This document shows, one piece after another, positions 46,697 to 58,545 of a DNA stretch of 64,000 nucleotides. The number at the start of each line of letters is the position of its first letter. Position 1 is the stretch's first letter. The DNA is taken from contig MNCI01015499.1 in NCBI GenBank assembly GCA_015680685.1, positions 983,347 through 1,047,346 of the forward strand, given 5' to 3'. Origin of the DNA: Gnetum montanum (Eukaryota; Streptophyta; Gnetopsida; Gnetales; Gnetaceae). The notes under the pieces were generated by a model, which had not been told where the DNA came from, did not search any database, and worked only from the letters and a program-made list of their open reading frames with translations. A program made the position numbers and the translations under genes.

Positions 46697-48340
46697 GAAT
46701 GTAATATGGATGTTTTTTGTCATTCAACTACATAAGAATAGCTCCCAAAGCATAATTAGATGTGTCCATCATTATGTGAAATGATGTAGAATTTGAGTTT
46801 CTATGAGTTTCTCCTTTAGTAGTTGGAATGCATGTTCACACTCCTTAGTCTAAATAAATGGAGCATCTTTCTTTGTAAGCTCGACCAACAACTTTGCAAT
46901 CCTAGAGAAATTCTCTATGAAATGCTAATAGTAGCTAGTGTGTCCAAGGAATGATCTAATATCTTTGACTATCTTTGGTTGGCATGTGATTCCTTAGATG
47001 ACCATTATCTTTTTTGGGTCTACCTCAATCCCTGCCTGAGTAACTCTATGCCCTAGTACTATGTCTTCCTAGACCATTAAATGGCTCTTCTGTCAATTGA
47101 GCCTAAGGTTTGTTTCAACACATCTTTTCAGTACCTACTCAATGTAGTCTAGGGTTTGCTCAAATGTAACCCCATAGGTAGAAAAGTCATCCATGAAGAC
47201 TTCTACCCCACTACCAATTTTCTATTGAAAAATACTAAGGACCAAGTGTTGAAATGTTGCAAGGGCATTGCATAGACCAAACGGCATCTTACAATATGAA
47301 AAAGTCCCCAATGGACTTATGAATGTTGTCTTGGCATAATCTTCTGGTGTATTTTGGATTTGGTTATAGCCACTATAACCATCGAAGAAGCTATAATGGC
47401 AATGCCCATAGATAGTGTCCAACACTTGGTGTACAAATGGCAATGAAAAATGATCTTTAAATGTTGCCATATTCAATACCTTGAAGTCGATGCAAACCCA
47501 CCACTTTCCACTTTTCTTTGGCATAATTACGAGTGGGCTAACCCACTCACTATCTATGATGGGATAGATGAGTCCCACCTTGAGGAGTTGTTTTATTTCC
47601 TTCTTGATAATCTATTTCAATTTTGGATTCAGCCGCCTCTATGGCTACCTTCTTGGCTTCATGGTAAGGTTGGTGGGGATGCAATGCTGGGATATCCTTG
47701 GATAAATTCTTGTAAGTTTGGAATATTATCAAGCAAAAGCTAGTGGCCACTTGTTGACAACCTGCAATAACTTATCTTTTTGCTAAGGAGCAAGTTTGGC
47801 ATTCATTATGATCAACTTGTCATTATTCTAAAATGCATACTCCATGCCAGTTGGTTAAGTTTTTAACTCTAGGGGTTCCTATTTGACATTAACAAGGATT
47901 TCCAACTCTCCCCAATAGGTATCATCATCTTCTTCATCAAAGAGTTAGTGATGAACTTTCTCAAATTCATTCATGCTTTCGACATAAGTGCATGTTAGGC
48001 ACTCAGTAGGTTCCATGCATAATGTGCTACTATCAGAGTCAATTATCAACCACTAGATATCCTCCTATTTGATGGTTGCTATGTACAGGCACCTTTGAAT
48101 ATCTATTTCATGTGCACACTAATTGCATGCTTAAATGAATGTACTCTTAATGGACCAAATTTTTTGCATGCAACTACACCCATTATCACTATACATGATA
48201 CATGGAACATGCTTCTTCTCTAATCATTCAAATTCATTTTCCTTAGAGATTTCCAGGGGAAGGTCCTTAATGCCCATTCATGCATTAATCATGCTTAATC
48301 ATGCCCTTCCCATAATGATGGGGAAGTCACCTTTGCAATT
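46697..48340 (-). pseudogene. Element C pol, 5' part (RT + RNase H start)
   Basis: Minus strand. RT with the open piece 47578-47222: DSEWVSPLVIMPKKSGKWWV, CIDFKVLNMATFKDHF, YNQIQNTPEDYAKTTF, MPFGLCNALATFQ. The catalytic box VEVFMDDFSTYG is intact (about 47206-47171). RNase H starts with MMDTSNYALGAIL and KKHPYYIHC, then D interrupts. 48340-47750 holds the protease-RT linker with several stops. Confidence 0.85.
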
Positions 48341-48345
48341 TCCTA

Positions 48346-48432
48346 TCTTGATCACCAAAAAATTAATAGGATAGGACCACCCACTAACNTCTTGATCACC
48401 AAAAAATTAATAGGATAGGACCACCCACTAAC
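48346..48432. other. 43-bp direct duplication around an N (assembly join)
   Basis: 48346-48388 and 48390-48432 are the same 43 bases, with an N at 48389 between them. This is what an unresolved overlap between two contigs looks like. The duplicated part belongs to the protease tail of element C. Confidence 0.85.
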
Positions 48433-48680
48433 TATAGTCATAATGTCCTCCACTAGTCCCAAAGGAACAATGATTGACTGGTTTGCCAATTCTAAATGAA
48501 TGTTGTTCTTCTTGAGAGGTGGTAGGTTCTAGGCTTTGTACATGTCATGGGAGCTAACATTAACACTGGAACCAGAATCAATAAGGGCCTTACATGGCTC
48601 ATGTCCAATGATTTGTAAGTAAATGAGTGGACTTCCTGGGTCAAATCTTTTCATGGAAATATTATCAACCTTAATTCAAT
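48433..48680 (-). pseudogene. Element C protease
   Basis: Minus strand: RFDPGSPLIYLQIIGHEPC, then active site ALIDSGSSVNV (D-S-G near 48582-48571), then a stop, then NLPPLKKNNIHLELANQ and VPLGLVEDIMTIVSGWSYP. Same layout as element D (40330-40538), with better-preserved residues around the active site. Confidence 0.82.
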
Positions 48681-51164
48681 TAGAAACAACATGAGTTAGC
48701 ATTACAGTGTGGATCTGAGGTGACACTTGGTTTGAAGGGTACTCGAATGTATTTGATGCAAAGGATGAGGATGTTGGAGATAGAAAGTAACCAGCTAGAT
48801 TAGGTTGTGAGGGTTTGGAAGGATTGTTGGATCAGAAAAATGGGTGTTTCCTAGATTAATTTTTTGAACAACTTGGCTAGAAAGCCAGTTATGAATTTAT
48901 AGCCCTTATAGCATTTCATTGCTATGATTGTGAAGGAATTTCATCCTACATGGATGAAATAGGAGATAATTGGGTTGAGGGTAGAGGGATGTGTGTAGAC
49001 AGATGTAGAGGATGGTATGGGTATGGATGTTCTCCTTGAGTAAATGGTGAATGAGTTCGATGGTACTTTAGAGGGTAATAGTGATGCTAAAATGAGAAGT
49101 GGCTTACAAAACCTCTTAGAGAAACGAGTTGATGAATATAGTACTCGTATGGATCTGGTTGCCTATAAAGTTACTACTATCTTGGTAGTGGAATTCCCAT
49201 GATTGTGGTTGGTGCCACTATTGATATTGTTCATATGGTTGTGGTGGAGCTCCACTTGGGTAATAAGCTTGTTGTTGTTGGTGGAACTATCTTGGATTAC
49301 CTTGAGGATAAGGTAATCATCTTAGTGCTTACCTTTGTGCTAGTTGAGGATTCAATGTGTACACCGTAGACTCTTGTAAATGTGACATCATAGGGAAACA
49401 CCTCTAAGGATATTCATATTGACAAATGTCACAACCAATGTCATCTTCAAAGTCTATCTCCACAACTTCTTCTACTACAGTAGCTTTGCCCTTACCTCTT
49501 TGGTAGGCATGTCTAGCTTCTTTCCAACTCCTACAGTTACGATCACTATTCTGCTCTTTGGATCCTTCAGCAATCTTTATAGAAATTTGGAACTTTTCAT
49601 CCAAAGAGTCTCATAATTTGTCAACCTTTGCTAAAATATTAGAAACAGATTTTTGGATGGGTAAGATTTTCTTGTTCACCACTTCGTCAAGTGGTGACTC
49701 CTCCTCATCAAAAAATCAAACCTCCCTTTTCTTGATAGAAGGATCCCTATTATATTCTTCTACACTTTCCCTTTTTCACAGCTCACCTTCTTCTTTTGCA
49801 ACCTATTCTATTAGCCTTTGTATCTAATGAGACCTTATTTTGGATAATCTCCCCTAAGCATAAACCCTAAGAGTTCTTTTGGCTTCTACTCTGAGCCCAT
49901 CTATGATGTGGCAAAGTTGTTTCTTTTGAGAATAACCATGGCTAGGGCATTAATGTAAGAGAGAGTATCTGCCTATGATGGCATCTAAGGGTTCATGTGT
50001 TCCCTATTTCCAACCTTGGATTTTCCTTCTTAGGTTGGACACTCTAGAGTACATCTGATATTTATTATTGAATAGCTCAAGCATGGTACTCCATCTATGG
50101 ATAAATTCTAGCTCTAAGGATTGGTACCAACTTTCAGCTTCCTTGATAAGTGTCCTGGGGAAGAGTTTGAGTTTTTGCCAATCATTTTCAATGTTTTGCA
50201 AGGCACAGAAATTGTGGAAAGCTTGTAGATGTGTCTACGAATCAAAGTTATATCCCCCCTCAAATCTTGGAATATTGTTCATGTCTAAGTGCTTAATTCG
50301 ACTATCCTTAACATGCTTAGTTGGGATCTTAACTACCTCTACAATGTTAAGCATGCTTCAAGTTGCTAACAAAGGCTCATCATCATCATGATTTTGTTGT
50401 CATCGATGATGTCCTCTAGTACCCCTTTGATTACTGTGGGCATGGAAATTCATATTATTGCCTCTATGCTCACCTCCATCACAGTTGTTCCTTCTATAAC
50501 GTCTTTCAAAATTAGAAGAGGAAGAAGAAGTAGATGTAGATGAATAGGGGGAAGAGGGAGGACGACTGTCTCCACCATGAAATCTACCAATTTCCCCTTG
50601 GCTATCATGGCCATGTTCATTGAATTTCCTATCATTTTAATGCTTGTTTGATCCCTTGCTTTAACTACCATCTTTCCTTGAACCTGAATTGTGAATTGTA
50701 TACTACAAATTCAAGGTCACATCCTCATCACTAGTAACAAACGGTAGAGAATCTTCACACTAACATTCCTCAAAGGTAGGACACCTATTGTCATCTTGGC
50801 TTAGTAAGAATAAGGGATTAGTGAACCATTTTCCCTTATCATCCTCATGATGCCTCTCTTGATGTCAATCTCGCCCACCTTGTGTGTCAATTGGATGGTA
50901 GTCCCAAGTGTCATAACCATTTACAAAGTATTCCTCTTGAAGATCTAAGATGCTTAACTTCTTCAGAGTTTGAGGCAGCAAATTGGGCATAGATCGATTA
51001 GGGGGCAATACAATGTTGCCTTCCATATCATGCCATCACAATTGCTCATCCTGATGTAGGATGAAGGTGAATTCCAACACATACTCATCTGGACGAGTAT
51101 ATATCACTTTGCACTCTTGTGCGACCAACAATTTTGTATCATTTTGCCAATGAAAAGAAGACAT
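48681..51164 (-). pseudogene. Element C gag remnant
   Basis: Starts at ATG 51164 (MSSFHWQNDTKLLVAQECKV) and includes FTFILHQDEQL and NIVLPPNRSMPNLLPQTLKK. Then a Ser-rich stretch (about 50540-50480), HDDDEPLLATSSMLNI, the capsid domain FEGGYNFDS.THLQAFHNF with LQNIENDWQKLKLFPRTLI, AESWYQSLELEF and WSTMLELFNNKYQMYSRVSN (50201-50004), and the Cys tail GCDICQYEYP (about 49435). A Pro/Gln-rich region follows toward protease. It is broken by several stops but is the most complete gag here. Confidence 0.85.
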
Positions 51165-51294
51165 TTTGCAAATAATTAAATATTAGTATACTCTTGCAGT
51201 TATGTTATTTGGGAATGACATTGACCTTGGGGTTCATCCAACGATATTAATAATATCCAATAAATCTAGAGAGTGCATGCTTTAACAAACAAAA

Positions 51295-51312
51295 TCCTCA
51301 ACAACAATGCCA
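51295..51312 (-). promoter_or_regulatory. Element C primer binding site (tRNA-Asp type)
   Basis: On the minus strand TGGCATTGTTGTTGAGGA, one base after the 5' LTR. It is a C/G-to-T/A-decayed version of TGGCGCCGTTGCCGGGGA. Confidence 0.8.
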
Positions 51313-51313
51313 A

Positions 51314-52272
51314 TGATGAGTAATGAAGGTAACCCCTACGCTCAACCATACGAATCACAAAGCATTCATACATGATCTAGTCAAATTCTATGGACTCTCT
51401 AGTTTCTAGTGCACTAGTCTTCTAGGAAGTAAATCTTTTCCTAAGGTCGTTCGTTGTCTTCCCAATTACACTTATGAAGTACAAAAGTATGGTTAAGTGT
51501 AATTGAGGCATATGATTTTTTGTCATTTTATGTTTTATGTTCTTTGGTGGTTAAAGAGAGAGATAAAGTAATTTAATGACTAATTTGATCTAACTAACTA
51601 ACTGGTCTCTAGCTAATCCTAACATAAGCATCTGATCCCACTTTCCATGCATGTCTTGAACCCAAGTATCCACTACTAGGTTACTAAGCGCTACACTACT
51701 ACGTGTACCAAGTAATAACACTACTAGGATTACCAAGTGAATACGTGTTTACGCTCGAAGTAGTCATACTTATGTACTTAATCTATTTAACTTAATTGAT
51801 TAAAGTCTAATTTATCTTAATTTATCTTAATTGATTGAATATTTAATAAAAATAATAAATGCATAAATAAAACATTTAAGCTATCCAAAATGCTATAAGA
51901 TTTATGAAGAAGCTCATCTTTATTGTCGTATGCACTATCATGGTTCAAGTACAACAATGCTCGAATAAAGACCCATACACTTAATGACTCCTATTGTAGG
52001 CACTTAGGAAAAATATTCTAACTTTCAAATAGACAAACTATAAGAGCCCTACTACTACTATGAATTTGATGCTCATAAACATTGTTGGGAGCTCATATAT
52101 ATAGTTTTTGCTCTAGGGTTATGTTCATAGGGCTTCATCAATGTAGCAAACGTTACGTCGATGCAACCCCATTGATGGGGCAACACCACATAAATGGGAC
52201 CCCATCGACAAGGAACCCTCAATGAGGCTGCATCAACTAAGGCCTGTCGACATGACACTTTGATGCTCATCA
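51314..52272 (-). repeat. Element C 5' LTR
   Basis: 959 bases. On the plus strand it starts TGATGAGTAATGAAGG and ends GCTCATCA. Its U3 (52130-52272) carries repeated 'CATCAATG', 'CATTGATG' and 'GTCGA' motifs. Pairs with 29778-30654. Confidence 0.92.
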
Positions 52273-52590
52273 CCTTAGAAAAAGGAAAGTGAAATTTCAA
52301 CCTAGAGACAAGGTTCTTTACTAGAACCCCACACATGTGCCACAACAAACTAAGTTTCAAACATTGTGGAAAGGGACTTATATCATTTATGAAACCTTTC
52401 CTTTTGGGGCAATGTTAATCTACAAACCTAAGAGCCTAAACAAAAATCAATTGGTCAACATGCAACAAGTAAAACAGTTTCATGAGCCAATGCAAGCAAT
52501 GCCTCCTCAAATGGACAATCTTGTTCAATTTTTTGAATCTCCTCCTTTCAACTCAGTCATGGGAGATATGTCCATCCATTCTAATCATGT
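52273..52590 (+). pseudogene. Element B integrase C-terminus (after C insertion)
   Basis: Continues the integrase cut at 29777. RKRKVKFQPRDKVL, NPTHVPQQTKFQTLWKGTYI and LVNMQQVKQFHEP align with D (43435-43660: RKVKYQLGDKILY, NPTHVPQHTKFQTL, LVNMQQTKPFHE). The open stretch is 52337-52600. The ending FESPPFNSVMGDMSIHSNHV matches the end of pol in C and D. Confidence 0.85.
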
Positions 52591-54591
52591 AAATAGCTCC
52601 TCAATTTTTTCACTTTTTTGTTTTACACTTTCTTTGTTTTATACCTTTTATTTTACACCTTTTTGTTTTACACTTTGTTATTTTTCCAATTTTTTGTTTT
52701 ACAACATATTAGTATGTTTTAACCTTCTTAAATATTTTCCAATTTCTTTTATATTTTACTTTATTTTTGTGTGAATTTTTTTCTTGTTTTCTAATAAAGT
52801 GCTTTGTTGCCAATAGGACACAGTGATTTTTTAGCTATTGTTAATGATGGTTTATACTTAATGTTTATTATTATTAATGTCTAGTGTCTATTTTTGAATT
52901 TTAATAGTTATAACTAAGATAAAGTTTCTTTTCAATGGAATAGGCAGTGAGCACACATCATCCACCCATCCACAAACTATATGGTCTTCCTTGTTTTGGA
53001 AATATGAGGTCCCCTTTTCATTATTGAAACTTTAACGAACTTGTAACCTTGGTAGTTTTCAAACTTGGGAAAGATTCAAAGGTTTGAAAATGGTGTGACT
53101 TCAAGGGATTTAATGCTCTTTGTGCCTTTCTACTTGAGTGTATGAGTGTTTTCATGGATTTCTTACTATTCCACATCAACCAATAACATAAAGTTAATAA
53201 GTCTTTGCATGGTATGGTTTCCATCTAAAAAATCCATAAAAAACATAAAACTATAAAAAAAAGAACAAACATGATGGAAATTCAAAGCACACCTCATAGA
53301 CAAAATGATGGGCTACAAGCATTGGTTATGGAACTAGAAAGACATATTACCCATGCCTGAAGGTCCCCTCTAACTAAGGCCCTTTCTCACTTCCTACTTC
53401 TTTTTTCTCCTCTATAAGGAATGGTGATTAATCTATGGGATCATTCTTGTGTCTTGAGGAGGTGGACTAATCTTAGAGTGTCAATGCGAAGTCACTGAAA
53501 GTGGTTGGTTTTGATCTAAACTAAGGGTGGACTTTATTAGGTCATTTAACCATGAAATCCATGAGGGACTTCATGTGACCATGATTAGGAACTCCATTCC
53601 ATCTTCTCTCTCATCCACTAATACTTTCCATCACTCACATCACTATCATTTGTCCATGTTGTGTTCAATGTCATAACTTGATATGTCAAAATTCTTAGGT
53701 AGATTATTCTAGATTAAGCCCTTAACATTTCATAACCATTAATTAATTGTGGGATCCATGGACTTCTTGGTTGAAGGATATGCAAGGGAAAAAATGACAT
53801 GAGCCTACTATGGGAAGGACCCACTCATATACCTCTTGGGTGGGCTACTTAAGTTCCTTATCCTTAGGCATTTTTGCAATCAAATATTTTGCATTCCTCA
53901 TCAGTTACATCCTGTTTGTGCTTCTTTGTGGTCTTTCTCCATTATTCTCCAACCCAAAAATCCTTCTTTATGGAGTATCAAACCCTCTAGGTCTCTTGGG
54001 CTTTCATAAGACTCCAATTCGATGTAAAAACTCCTTATTTTTATTTTTATTTTCCAAATTCAGACTTTGGTCAACCACTACGCTGACAGGATCCTATCAA
54101 CACAATCTAATCAATGAGATCTTATCAATGCATGAAAAAAATAGTATAAATATCGGGCAATACCTAGAAATTTTTTTGTCATTTTGCTTCAAACACTAGG
54201 GGACTTTTTCTAGTTTTCAAAGCCCAAGAACCTTCCCAAGCCCATAACTATCAAATCACTTGTTTGATTTCTGTCATTTTTCAATCCTCTAGCTACCAAA
54301 GGTATGCTCTTCGTCATGGGGGCTATAAACCTTAGTTTTGTTAATAGCAAATTTTTTGAAATTCTTCTAACTTCCCCAAAGGTTTAATGCATAAAATAAC
54401 ATTAAACCATTAATTTATGAAAAGTTAAATCCTTCTAACAAACTCTAGTAACTCCATTAATTAAAATAATGTTAAAATAATCAATCTACCATAGTCACAA
54501 CTTAGCCAAGTATAACTTCCTAAGGAGAGAAGGTATCCAAACGTCATAAGTTACACACCACCTACTAATCCTTGATTTGTTGTGATCATAG
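52591..54591 (+). other. Element B spacer between pol and third frame
   Basis: T-rich tract (52595-52790), then shared blocks at 53201-53385, near 53798-53825 ('GAGCCTACTATGGGAAGGAC') and near 54292-54335 ('CTAGCTACCAAAGGTATGC' ... 'CATGGGGGC'). An open frame at 53810-54199 is hydrophobic because of T-richness and is not conserved in the other elements. Ends in 'TTTGTTGTGATCATAG' right before the third-frame ATG. Confidence 0.6.
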
Positions 54592-57402
54592 ATGGAACCA
54601 AAGGGAAAGCATGGACTGGAAGCTAGACTATCCAAACTAAGGGATAAGCTGCCAAGAATAGGAAGGAGCCAAGAATAATCCTAGGAACAAGAAGCAAAGA
54701 CCCATGTAATGGGACCTCTTCGAGAGGAGCCCAAAGTGGAACCTATTAGGCAGATGCCCCAAGCTAAAACAGTGCAATCCCACCAAAATGAGGCATTGAG
54801 ACCAAGAAGCCTTGAGATCACTTTAACCAAATACTTCCTCAATTAGATCAAGCCTCGTGATGTCCAACGTTCAATTCTCTAAGAACTAAACTTTGGGCCA
54901 TTCTTGGATTTTACTCCAAAATTAGTCAAATGCAATTGCAAAGCTCTCCCATGTGGCCAATCATCACTTCTAATGGGAAGTGGTACATGGGAGAGACCTA
55001 TCTCTTCTGGAACAATTGGAAGGAGGATGCCATAATGAATATCAATGACATCATTGTGTCCTACTAAGTGAAAGCCATCTCATAGGCTCTTGGCCTATCT
55101 AAGACTGGGGCTAAGTTGGCAAAGATCTCAACCTAAGCCAACCTAAAGACTAAAAAGGAGTGGATCCAATAGTGTTATGGAATGAACCTCAAGGAGTATG
55201 GCGTACTCACAATGACAAAGCATGCTTATTTCAAAATAGTGGCTTATCACCTCAATTTGATGATGAGGCCCACCAAGGTGACTACCTTCGCCGCCTGTCC
55301 ATGTGCTACTCTAAGTGAAAAGTTCTTGGTGAACCTTCCACAATTCATCTGTTTGAAGATAGAGAAGTGATTCAAAGAAAATGAATGTGGAAGGAAAGCC
55401 TTGCCCTTTTCCTACCTCATTAGAAAAGTATGCAAAAGGGTAGGAATAGCCTGTTATGCAAATGACATAATCAAACACACTCTTGCTACCTTCTAGGCTG
55501 AAATGATGAAGGATAAGGTCCTTCTTGTGACCAAGGAAGATAAGCAACCACCACCCCCACCACCCACTCAAGAAACAACGTCAGATGCTCGTACTACCTT
55601 TGAGCACCTGCATAAGATTCATGAGAAATTTCTACAATAGCAATCTATAGGATTAAGTGGTCATGAGCCATCTATGTACAAACCAACCATAAGCCACCTT
55701 AACAAAGTGGCTCAATCCATAAGTTAAATGGTAGGTGGTGGGTCAATTTTCTTTGCCAAGAGAATGCAAGTGTCCATGCACTTGAATCCTACTACTAAGG
55801 AAGTAACGGTGTCTCTTTTGGGATAGCATTAGTTTCCAAAGATTTTTTGGAATGTTGCTACTTTCTTAGTGCAATTGGGGGAAGGTGAGGAATCACTACT
55901 CTGGTGATGCAACACCATGGATAGGAGAAAAAAATAGAAGTGGGAGCTGACAAAGTGGCCTAAGCACTCAATGCACTAACAGCATCTATACTAGACATCC
56001 CTACACTTGGAGATGTGCAAACATTGGCTGAAACCCTAAGTGGGAGATTCAATGTAGCCTAGTATGAGGAGTTGTTGAAGCAACTAGTGGAAACTGGGCA
56101 CCAATTATGGATGTCTTTGACCTTCTAGATAATATCACTGCTACCTAGTCATAGCTTCTTGAGGCAAAGGGTAGGTGTATCATATTGGAGGGATAGCTTA
56201 AAATGGCTAGAACTAAAAACCAACGCTTAGACACATAGGTTGATAAACTTAGAGCCTACCTCCTTGATCCCACAATACTTGACCAAGCATCCACAAGAGA
56301 TGAAGCTTTCCAACAACTTCAATAAAAACTTAGAGAGGCTAAGTACGTAAAGGAGTCAGCAATCTTTGATTAATCCTTAACGAATGCAGTGATTTACAAC
56401 ATGTAGAAGGACTTGGATTGAAATCACCAAGAGAACAAGCATCTAACGACAAAACATCACTGAATGTGCAATATTGATGCATAGAAACAACAACTAATAG
56501 AATTTATCCATCAATAGCAAGAGTAGCTCACTAGGGTAAATAGTGAATTGAGGAGGTTGGCAACAAATAATCATAATCTCTTGATGGAGGAGGTGCATGC
56601 CATTTACCAAAAATCTACAATTCATATTACTACCTAAAAGAATGAGTTCCTCAAATTTGAAAGAGTTAAGAACCACTATAGGGAAGTTAATGAAAAGCAC
56701 ATCCAAATGGCAAAGGTGAAAGTGAATGAAGCCCTCCAGTAGCTCCAACAAGGAGGCAATGTCTAGTAGCCCATATTTGATGGACTAAATGAATACAACA
56801 AGGAGAAAATCTACATGAAGGAGCTACAAATCAATGAGATGATGAAGTATATGGAGCTTTCCAACCTCTGTTATGCAAACCTGACAATGCTAACTATCGA
56901 ATGACCATAATCAAAATTGAAGCAAGTGGCTAGCTTGTACTTGCAGTATGAGGTAGAGTTCAAAACCCATAAGGAGACCAAGAAAAAGCTTGAGATTGCA
57001 ACTGCAGAACTTGAGATTCTTAAGGAAAAATTCACTAATCAAAGATAAACAATATAGAACTTGGCCAAAAGGATGAAAGACTGCCAAGAGCTACAAAATG
57101 TAGTTAAGATGTTCAACATTGAACACAAACTTTTCACTGCCTAGTTTGTCAATGCAAAGGAAATGTTTCCAGCAATGCCTTACCCTTGGGATGTTCCCAC
57201 TCCAGCCCACATCTGTGAAGCTGTGTGGACTATGAACGATCCTAGGAGAAAGGAGGAGAAGATGAAAGTGTTGCTATATGATTTCTAACTTCCACCAGAG
57301 GTCGTAGCTACCACTAAAGAACCACAACATTTGCAACAACTGCCATGTGCTCCGGAAGTAGGAGAAGATCCTTCAAAACCTCCACCACCTAGGACTGTCT
57401 AA
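54592..57402 (+). pseudogene. Element B third reading frame (post-pol, coiled-coil)
   Basis: A ~930-codon frame in the same place as 30890-33734 of element C. It starts ATGGAACC (MEPKGKHGLEARLSKLRDK) and is broken by scattered stops, with a shift near 54930. Shared with C: LNFGPF, then WPIITSNGKWYMGETYLFW, KKEWIQ.CYGMNLKEYG, IVAYHLNLM. A Pro-run (about 55548-55565) leads to charged heptad-like stretches: FERVKNHYREVNEKHIQM, YNKEKIYMKELQI, YLQYEVEFKTHKETKKKLE. It ends in a segment with ELQNVVKMFNIEHKLF, VPTPAHICEAVWTMNDP and a Pro-rich tail. Predicted as a long, partly coiled-coil structural protein; function unknown. No signal peptide or membrane helix is evident, so calling it an envelope protein is not supported. 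Confidence 0.65.
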
Positions 57403-57539
57403 GTTTCTTACTCATCTTCCAGCCATCAGAGTAGTTGGTTATCCATTTTTGGTCATGGTGTTCAATTTTATTTTATGTGTCCGAAGTCCATCAATAATCC
57501 CATACCTTTCCAAATTTTGTAAAGAACTCAAGGACAAGT

Positions 57540-57560
57540 TTTTATTTAGTCATGGGGGTA
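57540..57560 (+). promoter_or_regulatory. Element B polypurine tract region
   Basis: 'TTTAGTCATGGGGGTA' immediately precedes the 3' LTR. The upstream phrase 'CAATAATCCCATACC...CAAGGACAAG' is also shared with C and D. Confidence 0.75.
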
Positions 57561-58394
57561 TGATGAAGTTTGTTTCTTTTGGTTGTGTCAATGCAAGGTC
57601 ATTCACATGATCTCGTCAACGCATGGTCTAACATGTTGATGCGTACACATTGACGTAGTGTCTGTTGTTGCCTATATAAATGTATGAGCCAGCTACATTT
57701 ATGGCATTTGTAAGTTAGATTGTAGCAGATGTCTTACAATTTTTCTTCCCAATAGTTAGAAATATTTTCTCTAAGTGCCTGCAATAGGAGTGAGAAGTGT
57801 ACAGATCTTTGTTTGAACATTGATGTACATGAGCACTTCAATGTGACTAAAGACAAGTTTTCTTCATAAACCTTGTAGCACTTGGAATAGGTTAATATTT
57901 TCTTTAAGCATTTAATATTTTAAGCAATTTCCTTTAATGTTTTAAGTGATCAAGCAATTAATTAATTAAGATAGATTAAATAGTAAACATAAGTACGACC
58001 ACTTCAAGCATACATGTCGCACTTGGTAATCCTAGTAATGCTTAATGTTTGGTAACCCAACAGTGTTATACATGTTCAAGATGTGTATGGCAAGTGAGAA
58101 TGGATGCTTAAGTTAAGATTAGTTAAGTGTTATCTAGTTAGATTAATTTAGTAATTAATTACCTTATTCTTTGTTCTTCATTCTTAGGTGACTTAGAACA
58201 TAAAAAGATAAAAATCATGTCTTAGTTATACTTAACCATACCCTTATACTCACAAGTGTAGCTAGGAAGACAACAATTGCAATAGTTGATTCACCTCCTA
58301 TACCAGTGTATGTAGAAACCTAGAAGTCCTTGGAATTTGATCGAATCATGCATAAACACTTGTGATTTGTATGGGTGGGCATAAGGTCTACTCG
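57561..58394 (+). repeat. Element B 3' LTR
   Basis: 834 bases, TGATGAAG...ACATCA. TATATAAA-like box near 57672. Pairs with 25861-26729; followed by target duplication CTTTT. Confidence 0.92.
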
Positions 58395-58417
58395 CTGCAC
58401 ATCACTTTTTTTTAACT

Positions 58418-58545
58418 ATATTTTCCCCTAAGACATATAGTCGAATTTGAACTTTATAACTTATCATTGCCCACTAGAATTAAACTCATAACTTGGAACT
58501 TCTAAATCAAGAGTCTTCGTACTAGGCTAACACTTCATTATTTTT
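58418..58545 (-). mobile_element. tRNA-derived SINE, family 1
   Basis: Minus-strand copy: 'AATGAAGTGTTAGCCTAGTACGAAGACTCTTGATTT', 'AAGTTATGAGTTTAATTCTAGTGGGCAATG', 'AAGTTATAAAGTTC', in the same order as 24797-24955. Confidence 0.65.

Larger units (their letters stand above)
29778..52272 (-). mobile_element. Element C: Athila-like retrotransposon nested in B
   Basis: Reads on the minus strand. LTRs at 51314-52272 (5') and 29778-30654 (3') are flanked by perfect target duplication CCTTA (29773-29777 and 52273-52277). Joining the flanks restores the B integrase reading (...KNYMTL, then RKRKVKFQPRDKVL). The element is interrupted by D (37381-46691) inside RNase H and is about 13 kb without it. 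It is the most complete element here: primer site, gag, protease, RT, RNase H, integrase, third reading frame and polypurine tract. Confidence 0.93.
25861..58394 (+). mobile_element. Element B: Athila-like retrotransposon, host of nested insertions
   Basis: LTRs at 25861-26729 and 57561-58394 are flanked by perfect target duplication CTTTT (25856-25860 and 58395-58399). Element C, 29778-52272, splits the integrase region; without it B is about 10 kb. The interior holds a gag fragment, a pol lacking protease, and a third reading frame (54592-57402) before the polypurine tract. All frames are broken. B must predate C and D. Confidence 0.92.

Noticed and set aside
53810-54199. 129-codon hydrophobic frame in element B, a candidate envelope protein
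   Set aside because: It covers a conserved noncoding island and T-rich spacer. The frame is not kept in A, C or D, and the hydrophobicity follows base composition.
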